A stretch of DNA of 5,489 bases, from assembly GCA_002385665.1 (NCBI GenBank), contig DGDX01000120.1, positions 1-5,489 of the forward strand, written 5' to 3'. Of this stretch, positions 1-5,489 are shown in pieces. The DNA is from Firmicutes bacterium UBA3941. Its GTDB lineage: Bacteria; Bacillota; Clostridia; Caldicoprobacterales; UBA3941. The notes below the pieces were generated by a model. It made no database searches. It was not told where the DNA came from and saw only the letters and a program-made list of their open reading frames with translations. The translations under genes and the position numbers were made by a program. The first letter of the stretch is position 1; each line of letters begins with the position of its first letter.

Positions 1-19
1 AGATGTGTATAAGAGACAG
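1..19 (+). other. Untrimmed Tn5/Nextera transposon mosaic-end adapter
   Basis: The first 19 bases, AGATGTGTATAAGAGACAG, are identical to the Tn5 mosaic end used in Nextera tagmentation libraries. The match is complete and begins at base 1, as expected for a read-end adapter left on a contig edge. It contains an ATG at position 3 that happens to be in frame with the corrinoid gene behind it and adds the spurious N-terminus MCIRDS to that protein. Genomic sequence begins at about base 20. It is not a natural transposon end here, because there is no transposase, no second end and no target duplication. Confidence 0.97.
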
Positions 20-20
20 C

Positions 21-497
21 AACGAGGTCTATGTACCGGAAGTTCTCATTGCTGCCAGAGCTATGTATGCCGGGATGGAAATTATAAGGCCCATCCTCAC
101 GGAGACCGGGGTGGAATCCATTGGCAAGGTGGTAATCGGTACAGTAAAGGGCGATCTTCATGACATAGGTAAAAACCTGGTCAAGATGATGATGGAAGGA
201 AGAGGCCTTGAGGTAATAGACCTGGGGATTGACGTATCCCCCGAAAGGTTTATTGAGGCGGCTAAGGAACATGATGCCCAGATCATTGCCTGCTCAGCAC
301 TTCTTACCACAACCATGACTGAGATGAAGAACGTGGTAGAAGCGGCCAGGGAAGCCGGTATCAGGGATCAGGTCACCATCATGGTGGGTGGCGCGCCTGT
401 AACTGACAGCTTCTGCAAGAGCATCGGGGCAGACATCTATACCGCCGACGCTGCATCAGCGGCAGAAGAAGCAGCAAGGGTATGTAAAAGCGCGTAA
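21..497 (+). CDS. Corrinoid (B12-binding) methyltransferase protein, 5'-truncated
   Basis: This is the C-terminal part of a cobalamin-binding corrinoid protein of the MtaC/MtbC/MttC type. In this family the protein carries a methyl group on cobalt between a substrate-specific methyltransferase and a second methyltransferase that passes it to tetrahydrofolate or coenzyme M. It is cytosolic. The B12-binding signature D-L-H-D-I-G is at 153-170, with the cobalt-ligating His codon at 159-161. It is followed by the family S-x-L (SAL) and a GG near the end of the Rossmann-like fold (MVGGAPV). The residues before it (VPEVLIAARAM) fit the last helix of the N-terminal cap domain. About 158 native residues are present against roughly 210 for the family, so about 50 N-terminal residues are lost at the contig edge. 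The upstream ATG at 3 is adapter-derived and is not the start. The gene ends in tandem stops (TAATAA, 495-500). The substrate (methanol, a methylamine, a betaine or an aryl ether) cannot be told without the partner methyltransferase gene. Confidence 0.93.
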   Translation, partial: NEVYVPEVLIAARAMYAGMEIIRPILTETGVESIGKVVIGTVKGDLHDIGKNLVKMMMEGRGLEVIDLGIDVSPERFIEAAKEHDAQIIACSALLTTTMTEMKNVVEAAREAGIRDQVTIMVGGAPVTDSFCKSIGADIYTADAASAAEEAARVCKSA

Positions 498-596
498 TAA
501 AGATGTTGATTTTGCTGTATTAGTCTGATTTGTTTAAGAAAAATGGATTTGTGGAGACAGACTCCAGCGACATGTTCTAAAAAAATGATCTCTATG

Positions 597-621
597 GGGT
601 GGGCGATTGCGTCCACCCTTT
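597..621 (+). terminator. Probable terminator hairpin after corrinoid gene
   Basis: A 9-bp stem (597-605 with 610-618, one G-U pair, all else Watson-Crick and GC-rich) closes a 4-base loop, ATTG. It is followed by TTTAAATTT, a weak and interrupted T tract. It lies about 100 bases after the corrinoid stop and before the recD2 promoter, the right place to separate the two units. The short T run keeps confidence moderate. A smaller hairpin, TGGAG/CTCCA with a 5-base loop, lies at 552-566. The rest of the 498-724 gap holds no credible gene. Confidence 0.55.
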
Positions 622-669
622 AAATTTACTCCGGAAAAGCTACCCCAAATCCCCAATCCGTGAAAGATA

Positions 670-678
670 TGGTACAAT
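670..678 (+). promoter_or_regulatory. Candidate recD2 promoter, extended -10
   Basis: TGG-TACAAT (extended TG at 670-671, hexamer at 673-678) matches an extended -10 element with five of six bases of TATAAT. No good -35 hexamer lies 16-18 bases upstream, which an extended -10 can tolerate. It would start transcription near 685, giving a leader of about 40 bases. A second TATAAT at 689-694 is an alternative with no clear -35. The 11-base core TATGGTAYAAT recurs before dnaX. Confidence 0.45.
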
Positions 679-712
679 AATTCCAGGATATAATTATCAA
701 TATTACCAATTC

Positions 713-719
713 GGGAGGT
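713..719 (+). promoter_or_regulatory. recD2 ribosome binding site
   Basis: GGGAGGT, a strong complement to the 16S rRNA 3' end, sits 5 bases before the ATG at 725 and fixes that codon as the start of recD2. Confidence 0.85.
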
Positions 720-724
720 AAGTC

Positions 725-2869
725 ATGGAGTACCTAAACGGTGTTGTTGAGAGGATCACCTATTACAACGAAGATTCCGGATACACCGTAATAAAGCTTA
801 GAAGCAGGGGCTATTATGACCTTGTTACTGCCGTAGGCAATATGGCAGCTGTTAATGTAGGGGCTATAGTATCCCTTAGGGGTATGTGGAAGGTTGACAG
901 CAAATACGGCAAGCAGTTTATAGTAGACTCCTATGAAGAAAAACTTCCCGCCAGCGTGGCAGGCATTGAGAAATATCTCGGTAGCGGACTTATCAAGGGA
1001 ATAGGGCCTGTCAATGCCAAAAGGATAGTCAAAGTTTTTGGAAAGGACACCATAGACATCATCGAAGAAGAGCCCGACAGACTTATGGAAGTACCGGGAA
1101 TCGGTCCTAAGAGGATAGAAATGATAAAGAAGGCCTGGGAGGAGCAAAGGGAAGTCAAAAATATCATGCTGTTTCTCCAATCCCATGGAGTATCCACCTC
1201 CCACGGGGCTAAGATCTACAAAACCTATGGAAATGAAAGTTTGAATGTAGTCAAGGAAAATCCATACAGGCTGGCCGATGATATATGGGGTATCGGCTTT
1301 AGAACTGCCGATACCATTGCGCAAAAACTGGGTTTCGATCCACAGTCCGTGCAAAGATGCCGCTCGGGTATACTTTATATCCTGAACCAACTTTCAAATG
1401 AAGGGCATTGCTTTGCTACCCGTGACCAGCTAATAATGGAAACAAAGAAAACCCTGGATCTGGAAGAAGCTAAGATACAGGAATCCATAGACACAATGGT
1501 GGAAGACGGATCCTTAATCCAAGACCAGGAGGCCCTTTACCTGCCGCCTTTTTTTCACAGTGAGGTAGGAGTAGCCAGGCGGATTAGAGAGATTGTCTCC
1601 ACCCCAACATCTTTGGATATAGATGGAATAGATAAAATTATACGGAGTATAGAGGAACGGGATAGGATTAAATACGATCAGGTTCAGAAGGAGGCAATAA
1701 AGAGGGCAGCATCTTCTAAATTCATGGTGCTTACGGGTGGGCCGGGAACCGGTAAGACCTTCACCATTTTGGGCATAATAAGGGTCTTTGAAAGGATAGG
1801 TGCTAAGATATATTTGGCGGCACCTACCGGCAGGGCTGCTAAAAGAATGGAAGAGTCCACTGGGAGGGAGGCAAAGACCATCCACAGGATGCTGGAGTAT
1901 AAACCACCCCAGGGATATATGCGGAATGTGGAAAACAATCCCTTGGAATGCGATGTTCTTATCATCGATGAGACCTCCATGGTGGATATAATCCTTATGT
2001 ATAATCTCCTAAAGGCTGTAAGGGATGAAACCATTGTGATCCTGGTAGGGGATGTAGACCAGCTACCCTCGGTGGGGGCTGGAAATGTACTATCGGATAT
2101 AATAGCCTCTGGTATGGTGGACGTGGTGAAGCTGACCAGGATCTTCAGACAAGCCCAAAATAGTGCCATCATTACCAATGCTCACAGGATAAACAAGGGA
2201 ATCTTTCCCGCATTGAAGGGGGGAAAGAAACGGGATTTTTTCTTCATCAGAAGGGAAGATCCTGAAGAAATAGTAGAGGAAATCCGCAGCCTGTGTCAGT
2301 CAAGATTGCCCAACTACTATAAGGTAGATCCCATAGACGATATACAGGTTCTATGTCCCATGCAAAGGGGAGAAACGGGTGCAGTTAATATGAACCGTAT
2401 TCTCCAGGAGGCCTTGAATAAGGAAAGCCGTTTTATCAGATATGGGGGCACTACCTTTAAAGTAGGGGACAAGGTAATGCAGGTTAGAAATAATTATGAC
2501 AAAAATGTTTTCAACGGAGATATCGGAAGGATTTCTGGCATCGATCTGGAAAACAAAATTGTGAATATCGACTTTGACGGAACTATAGTAGAGTATGACA
2601 GCAGTGAACTGGATGAGATAATGCTGGCCTATGCTGTCACCGTTCATAAAAGTCAAGGGAGCGAATACAAAATAGTCGTTGCCCCATTTACCACCCAACA
2701 TTTTATGATGTTGCAGCGCAACCTCTTATACACCTGCATAACCCGGGCAAGAAATGTCTTTGTGATGGTGGGTACTGAAAAAGCCGTGGGTATTGCGGTA
2801 GGCAATAATAAGATTGTCAAGAGAAATACCATGCTGGACAGGAGATTAAAAGACCCCCAGCCTATATAA
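725..2869 (+). CDS. recD2: ATP-dependent RecD2-type DNA helicase
   Basis: This is a complete 714-residue superfamily 1B helicase of the RecD2 type (YrrC in B. subtilis, 5'-to-3' in characterised members). It acts on DNA in the cytoplasm in repair and replication-fork maintenance and is independent of RecBC. Order of parts: an N-terminal OB-like region (about 1-75); helix-hairpin-helix repeats (GIGP at 92-95, PGIGP at 124-128, WGIGF at 188-192); then the helicase core. Visible motifs are Walker A GGPGTGKT (338-345), motif Ia AAPTGRAA (365-372), Walker B IIDETS (413-418), GDVDQLPS (442-449), LTRIFRQ (470-476), VTVHKSQGSE (638-647) and motif VI YTCITRAR (669-676). A small inserted SH3-like segment is suggested at about 578-625 (VGDKVM then NGDIG). 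All catalytic motifs are intact. The length is a little below that of B. subtilis YrrC. The N-terminal HhH region separates it from true RecBCD RecD. It starts at the ATG behind a strong RBS, appears to be monocistronic, and converges on the asp23-like gene. Confidence 0.97.
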   Translation: MEYLNGVVERITYYNEDSGYTVIKLRSRGYYDLVTAVGNMAAVNVGAIVSLRGMWKVDSKYGKQFIVDSYEEKLPASVAGIEKYLGSGLIKGIGPVNAKRIVKVFGKDTIDIIEEEPDRLMEVPGIGPKRIEMIKKAWEEQREVKNIMLFLQSHGVSTSHGAKIYKTYGNESLNVVKENPYRLADDIWGIGFRTADTIAQKLGFDPQSVQRCRSGILYILNQLSNEGHCFATRDQLIMETKKTLDLEEAKIQESIDTMVEDGSLIQDQEALYLPPFFHSEVGVARRIREIVSTPTSLDIDGIDKIIRSIEERDRIKYDQVQKEAIKRAASSKFMVLTGGPGTGKTFTILGIIRVFERIGAKIYLAAPTGRAAKRMEESTGREAKTIHRMLEYKPPQGYMRNVENNPLECDVLIIDETSMVDIILMYNLLKAVRDETIVILVGDVDQLPSVGAGNVLSDIIASGMVDVVKLTRIFRQAQNSAIITNAHRINKGIFPALKGGKKRDFFFIRREDPEEIVEEIRSLCQSRLPNYYKVDPIDDIQVLCPMQRGETGAVNMNRILQEALNKESRFIRYGGTTFKVGDKVMQVRNNYDKNVFNGDIGRISGIDLENKIVNIDFDGTIVEYDSSELDEIMLAYAVTVHKSQGSEYKIVVAPFTTQHFMMLQRNLLYTCITRARNVFVMVGTEKAVGIAVGNNKIVKRNTMLDRRLKDPQPI

Positions 2870-2879
2870 GGTGAGGGGG
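2854..2879. terminator. Possible bidirectional terminator hairpin
   Basis: CCCCC (2854-2858) pairs with GGGGG (2875-2879). Inside are a small internal loop and a further 3-bp CCT/AGG stem around ATATA. The hairpin includes the recD2 stop codon and fills most of the 27-base gap to the convergent gene. Neither side has a clear T tract, so termination here is inferred from position and stem strength only. Confidence 0.35.
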
Positions 2880-2896
2880 CCAATAGCAATTTGGAA

Positions 2897-3286
2897 TTAT
2901 GCTTCCGCAGGTGCTTCCTTTGGTGCTTTCTCCAGATGAACGCCTTGAACATAGATATTTACCGCATCTACGGTTAGGCCTGTCATCCCCTGGACAGCCT
3001 CGATTACGCTGGAGCGTATATTATCTGCAACATCTGGGATCCTGACACCATAGTCAACAACAATACTGATGCTTATGGTAGCCACATCGTCTATTAATTC
3101 AACTTTTACACCCCGTTTAGAGCTTTTCATGCCTAGAGTTGATGTAATATCGTCTACCAAACCGCTGGACATAGAAGCTACCCCGGGAATCTCGGCCGTT
3201 GCTAATCCCGCTATCACAGCCACCACTTCGTTGGCTATGACGGTCTTACCATAGTCACCGTTACTCATTTCTTTGTCAATTGCCAT
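2897..3286 (-). CDS. Asp23/Gls24 family envelope stress protein
   Basis: This 129-residue protein of the Asp23/Gls24 (DUF322) family has the typical small size. The family hallmarks are visible: an N-terminal GKTVIANEVVAVIAGLA-type segment running into EIPGVASMSSG, a central alternating stretch (VKVELIDDVATISISIVVDYG), and the C-terminal VDAVNIYVQGVHLE strand. The tail is rich in Ala, Pro, Lys and Glu (EKAPKEAPAEA). There is no signal peptide or membrane segment. Known relatives are abundant cytoplasmic proteins, some held at the membrane by AmaP-type partners, and are linked to cell-envelope homeostasis. The exact role here is unknown. The start is the ATG at 3286, with AGGTG 6 bases and AGGAG 11 bases upstream. 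An in-frame Met at codon 7 is a less likely start. No AmaP-like or second asp23 gene is adjacent, so it appears to stand alone, convergent with recD2 and divergent from the SRP RNA. Confidence 0.93.
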   Translation of the reverse strand: MAIDKEMSNGDYGKTVIANEVVAVIAGLATAEIPGVASMSSGLVDDITSTLGMKSSKRGVKVELIDDVATISISIVVDYGVRIPDVADNIRSSVIEAVQGMTGLTVDAVNIYVQGVHLEKAPKEAPAEA

Positions 3287-3310
3287 TTACAGCACCTCTC
3301 CTCTTTCAAT

Positions 3311-3320
3311 AGTTTAAACT
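3311..3320. repeat. Palindrome in the asp23 leader
   Basis: AGTTTAAACT is a perfect 10-base palindrome lying between the predicted asp23 start site and its ribosome binding site. It could be a second operator half or simply chance in an AT-rich leader. Confidence 0.25.
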
Positions 3321-3342
3321 TTGGGAACAATGGACGGACTTC

Positions 3343-3370
3343 ACATATGTACATTAGTATCTGTACATTA
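3343..3370. repeat. Repeated operator-like element at the asp23 start site
   Basis: TGTACATTA occurs twice, at 3348-3356 and 3362-3370, with 5 bases between. Because TGTACA is itself a palindrome, the pair also reads as an inverted repeat, GTACA-N8-TGTAC. It abuts a further perfect palindrome, ACATATGT (3343-3350). The block sits just downstream of the asp23 -10 and covers the expected transcription start, a usual place for a repressor to bind. The regulator is not identifiable from the sequence. Confidence 0.45.
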
Positions 3371-3375
3371 ATTAT

Positions 3376-3403
3376 ATTATACACCATTAGGGCTATTGGT
3401 TAA
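3376..3403 (-). promoter_or_regulatory. Promoter of the asp23-like gene
   Basis: Read on the minus strand, TTAACC (3403-3398, four of six to TTGACA) is followed after 16 bases by a perfect TATAAT (3381-3376). A second TATAAT overlaps it at 3376-3371. The predicted start near 3369-3364 gives a leader of about 80 bases. The -35 lies inside a perfect palindrome, GGTTAACC (3398-3405). Confidence 0.6.
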
Positions 3404-3452
3404 CCGTATTTTTGAGAAAACCGCATTTGGAAGCAGTACCATAAAAAAACAC

Positions 3453-3481
3453 TTGAAAATAACCCCGGCACATAGTAAAAT
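3453..3481 (+). promoter_or_regulatory. Upstream promoter candidate for SRP RNA
   Basis: TTGAAA (3453-3458) and TAAAAT (3476-3481) each match the sigma-A consensus at five of six positions and are exactly 17 bases apart. Transcription would begin near 3488, about 130 bases before the mature SRP RNA. No gene lies between, so it would make a longer 5' precursor. Confidence 0.45.
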
Positions 3482-3572
3482 GATACATGCTGATTTCCAT
3501 TCATATTATGATAGTTTGAGAGTAAAGATCAAGGATTTGGATATTTTTTTCTATGAATAATAATATTGGAAG

Positions 3573-3601
3573 TTGGCATAATAATTGTAGTTCAATTTAA
3601 T
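3573..3601 (+). promoter_or_regulatory. Proximal promoter of SRP RNA
   Basis: TTGGCA (3573-3578) and TTTAAT (3596-3601) are separated by 17 bases, each with five of six consensus bases. Transcription would begin near 3608, about 10 bases before the first base of the closing stem, fitting a short 5' extension removed by processing. Confidence 0.6.
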
Positions 3602-3617
3602 AATTTGTTTAGTAGTT

Positions 3618-3888
3618 TGCCGTGCTAGATGGGGAGGTAGCGGTGCCCTGTAACCTGCAACCCGCTATAGCAGGATTGAATTCCAACCCTAGGCTTGCGC
3701 TCGTAGGGTCATGGTCCGAACAAGTGATGAGGATGGTTTGGTCCTACGCAACAAAAACCCATGAACCCTGTCAGGTCCGGAAGGAAGCAGCAGTAAGTGG
3801 ACATTTTTGTGTGCCGTAGGGGTGCCTGACCGGAGTTAACTATTCGGTTACCGCCTGTGGGTGTCTTGTCGAAGGTAGGTGCACGGCA
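3618..3888 (+). ncRNA. ffs: Signal recognition particle RNA, Bacillus-type large form
   Basis: This is the RNA core of the signal recognition particle, which with Ffh targets nascent membrane and secreted proteins. The diagnostic domain is at 3770-3797: GTCAGGTCC, then the GGAA tetraloop (3779-3782), then AGCAGCAGTAAG, the symmetric and asymmetric loops bound by the Ffh M domain. The 5' part (3630-3690) has the Alu-domain pattern GGGGAGGTAGCGGTGCCCTGT and GCTATAGCAGG, closely resembling B. subtilis scRNA. The ends close in a perfect 8-bp stem, TGCCGTGC (3618-3625) with GCACGGCA (3881-3888). The 271-base length fits the Bacillus/Clostridia large form and excludes the short enterobacterial 4.5S form. 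Exact mature ends are inferred from the stem. It lies directly upstream of dnaX, as in B. subtilis. Confidence 0.97.
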
Positions 3889-3896
3889 TTAATTTT

Positions 3897-3941
3897 TATA
3901 AGCCATGATTATCCTCTATATCATGGCTTATATTTAGTTTT
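3897..3941 (+). terminator. Rho-independent terminator of SRP RNA
   Basis: A perfect 13-bp stem (3897-3909 with 3920-3932, core ATAAGCCATGAT/ATCATGGCTTAT) has a 10-base loop and is followed by TTTAGTTTT. It begins 8 bases after the SRP RNA closing stem and ends before the dnaX promoter, so the two genes are separate units. Confidence 0.85.
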
Positions 3942-3953
3942 GGGATATTTTGC

Positions 3954-3983
3954 GTTACAGTTAATTTGTTTTTATGGTATAAT
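3954..3983 (+). promoter_or_regulatory. dnaX promoter, extended -10
   Basis: TGG-TATAAT (3975-3983) gives a perfect -10 hexamer at 3978-3983 with an upstream TG. A weak -35, GTTACA (3954-3959, four of six), lies 18 bases before it. Transcription would start near 3990, leaving a leader of about 130 bases before the dnaX start. Confidence 0.75.
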
Positions 3984-3989
3984 ACTACC

Positions 3990-4100
3990 GATGAGGACTG
4001 TGTCCGTATACGTATATAAGCCGGATGCATGTGCCGGATATCCTGTTTATAACCCTATCTCTTATGGGGATAAATTGGTAAATTTGTCTGTGCAGAAAAT
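3990..4100 (+). promoter_or_regulatory. dnaX leader with short repeats and a hairpin
   Basis: The transcribed leader holds GGAC/GTCC around TGT (3995-4005), the palindrome CGTATACG (4005-4012), the direct repeat GCCGGAT (4020-4026 and 4033-4039), and a 6-bp hairpin CCCTAT/ATGGGG (4053-4058 with 4064-4069, one G-U pair). I recognise no known riboswitch or T-box motif, and there is no terminator-like structure before the start. Any regulatory role is speculative. Confidence 0.25.
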
Positions 4101-4106
4101 ATGGCG

Positions 4107-4120
4107 AAGGTCGGTGATCC
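4107..4120 (+). promoter_or_regulatory. dnaX ribosome binding site, decides the start
   Basis: AAGGTCGGTGATCC matches the long anti-anti-Shine-Dalgarno form AAGGAGGTGATCC except for one altered and one extra base in the middle. It sits directly before the ATG at 4122. An in-frame ATG at 4101 overlaps this site and has no ribosome binding site of its own, so 4122 is preferred. Confidence 0.7.
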
Positions 4121-4121
4121 A

Positions 4122-5489
4122 ATGGAATATACTGCTCTATACCGGGAATGGAGGCCTGGTACCTTTGACGAAGTGGTAGGCCAGGACCATGTGGTGCGCA
4201 TTCTGAAAAATCAGATTAAAACCGAACGGATTTCTCATGCCTATCTCTTTTGTGGACCCAGGGGAACCGGAAAGACCAGTACCGCAAAGATCTTTGCCAA
4301 AGCTATTAACTGTACTGATCCCAGAGAAGGGAACCCATGCGGCCATTGCCAGGTCTGCAACGTCATAGACTCGGAAAACAATATGGATGTTATCGAAATT
4401 GATGCGGCATCCCATACGGGAGTAGAGAATATCCGGGAAATTCGGGATAAGGTAAAATATCCTCCATCTGCAGGGAGATACAGGGTATACATTATCGATG
4501 AGGTTCATATGCTGTCAACTTCAGCCTTTAACGCCTTTCTTAAAACCCTGGAGGAGCCCCCGGAACATATCGTCTTTATCCTGGCTACGACCGAGCCCCA
4601 TAGACTACCTTCCACTATACTATCCAGGTGTCAGAGACATGACTTTAGGAGGATAAGCCTTGGGGTCATAATGGACAGATTAAGGACAATAGCCAATAGC
4701 GTTGGAGTGGAGGTAGATGATCAGGCTTTGGAGACGATTTCCCGCTGGTCCGAGGGTGGTATGAGGGATTCCATAAGCCTGCTGGATCAATGTATGAGCT
4801 TTTCCGGCTCTTCTGTAACGGAAAGCGATGTTTTGGCCATATTGGGTACAGCCGGCAGGGAATTTCTCTTTGATGTAGTGGATAATATTATGATGGGGAA
4901 TATTTCTGCTCTCTTAATCCAGGTTGACAATTTAATGGAAGAAGGTAGGGATATTGCCGCATTTCTGAAGGATCTTATTTATCATCTGCGGAACCTGCTG
5001 ATAACTAAGATCTGCGATGATCCTACGGGACTCTTGGATGTTTCCCAGAGCACTCTGGAGCAGTACAGGCAGCAATCCTCCAGGATGGATCAATCCAGGC
5101 TTATCCGGTCTATCGAAATCCTGTCTGAATTAGATGCGGACATCAGATGGAGTACCAAGCCCAGGATTATGTTGGAGATGGCCATGGTAAAAATCTGTAG
5201 GCCCCAGGACGGGGATTCCTTGGAAGACCTGAGGGATCGGGTAGCCGTCCTTGAAAGACAAATAGCCCAAGGAATTCCGGCAGTCAGTGCATCCGATACA
5301 GATGAACCGTCATACCCCCAACCATCAGATACTCAGTTTCCAGAATCTTATGATGTGGGTGTGGATAATGAAGATAATGATGGGGTACATATAGACAAAG
5401 CTCATAAGATGGAGGACGAGACAGTACCCCAAGTGATGGATATAGAAAAGGAAGATAAGGATACTATAGATATTAAACCTGGTACGCCT
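4122..5489 (+). CDS. dnaX: DNA polymerase III subunit gamma/tau, 3'-truncated
   Basis: This is the N-terminal 456 residues of the clamp-loader ATPase that loads the sliding clamp and, as tau, ties polymerase and helicase together at the fork. The frame is open to the window edge. It begins MEYTALYREWRP, the family's conserved opening. Visible parts: Walker A GPRGTGKTS (45-53); a zinc module with Cys at 64, 73, 76 and 79; Walker B VYIIDEVHML (122-131); sensor 1 ILATTEPH (153-160); the SRC motif with its arginine finger (168-170); and sensor 2 around GGMRDSISLLDQ (212-223). Domain III runs to about 360. A coiled-coil-like helix (368-383) leads to an acidic, low-complexity linker from about 389 rich in Asp, Glu, Ser and Pro. 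The start at 4122 is favoured by the ribosome binding site and family N-terminus. ATG 4101, seven codons upstream, is the alternative. No A-rich frameshift site is seen before the cut, so separate gamma and tau forms cannot be judged. The tau C-terminus is missing. Confidence 0.97.
   Translation, partial: MEYTALYREWRPGTFDEVVGQDHVVRILKNQIKTERISHAYLFCGPRGTGKTSTAKIFAKAINCTDPREGNPCGHCQVCNVIDSENNMDVIEIDAASHTGVENIREIRDKVKYPPSAGRYRVYIIDEVHMLSTSAFNAFLKTLEEPPEHIVFILATTEPHRLPSTILSRCQRHDFRRISLGVIMDRLRTIANSVGVEVDDQALETISRWSEGGMRDSISLLDQCMSFSGSSVTESDVLAILGTAGREFLFDVVDNIMMGNISALLIQVDNLMEEGRDIAAFLKDLIYHLRNLLITKICDDPTGLLDVSQSTLEQYRQQSSRMDQSRLIRSIEILSELDADIRWSTKPRIMLEMAMVKICRPQDGDSLEDLRDRVAVLERQIAQGIPAVSASDTDEPSYPQPSDTQFPESYDVGVDNEDNDGVHIDKAHKMEDETVPQVMDIEKEDKDTIDIKPGTP

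Noticed and set aside
1..19. A natural Tn5/IS50 transposon end
   Set aside because: The exact engineered 19-base mosaic end at the very first base, with no transposase or partner end, is explained by library adapter.
498..724. A riboswitch (for example cobalamin) between the corrinoid gene and recD2
   Set aside because: The gap shows only two simple hairpins and none of the conserved B12-box sequence, and recD2 has no B12 link.
734..1390. A 218-codon frame on the minus strand inside recD2, and several smaller ones
   Set aside because: These are antisense shadows of a gene with intact helicase motifs. None has a ribosome binding site or recognisable domain.
3480..3560. A 26-codon ATG frame between the asp23 promoter and the SRP RNA
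   Set aside because: There is no ribosome binding site, and its ATG overlaps the -10 of a promoter candidate, so it would not be transcribed from it.
3622..3819. A 65-codon open frame inside the SRP RNA
   Set aside because: It lies wholly within a structured RNA gene, has no proper ribosome binding site role and resembles no protein.
3940..4179. A 79-codon frame beginning with TTG across the dnaX leader
   Set aside because: It begins upstream of the dnaX promoter start, has no ribosome binding site and overlaps the dnaX start in another frame.
4137..4508. Minus-strand frames of 123 and 83 codons inside the 5' part of dnaX
   Set aside because: They are antisense to the Walker A and zinc-module coding region and resemble no protein family.

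Overview
The window looks like chromosomal DNA from a low-to-moderate GC Gram-positive bacterium, most likely a Clostridia-type member of the Bacillota. The main reasons are a Bacillus-type large SRP RNA with an Alu domain placed directly before dnaX (the order known from B. subtilis scr-dnaX), an Asp23/Gls24-family protein, a RecD2 helicase, GGAGG-type ribosome binding sites, and a corrinoid methyltransferase protein of the kind common in acetogens and other anaerobes. The taxonomic call is inference from gene content.

Layout. Bases 1-19 are exactly the Tn5/Nextera mosaic-end sequence, so the left edge is untrimmed library adapter and not genome. Behind it is the 3' part of a corrinoid (B12-binding) protein gene on + (to 497). 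A 227-base intergenic stretch follows with a terminator-like hairpin and the recD2 promoter region. recD2 (725-2869, +) is complete. It converges on an asp23-like gene (2897-3286, -) with only 27 bases between the stop codons. The divergent gap 3287-3617 holds the asp23 promoter with a repeated operator-like element and two well-formed sigma-A-type promoter candidates pointing at the SRP RNA (about 3618-3888, +). The SRP RNA ends in a strong terminator hairpin (3897-3941). dnaX has its own extended -10 promoter and a leader of about 130 bases. It starts at 4122 and runs off the right edge after 456 codons.

How the genes relate. recD2 and dnaX belong to DNA repair and replication, the SRP RNA to co-translational membrane targeting, Asp23 to the cell envelope, and the corrinoid protein to one-carbon methyl transfer. 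Each appears to be its own transcription unit, so the window reads as a core housekeeping region and not as one operon. By analogy with B. subtilis, dnaX would be followed off-window by ybaB/ebfC-type and recR genes.

I found no evidence of a new defence, mobile or RNA-guided system. The points most worth checking are the adapter at the left end and its effect on the first gene's predicted start, the repeated element at the asp23 promoter, the tandem SRP RNA promoters, and the dnaX leader and start choice.
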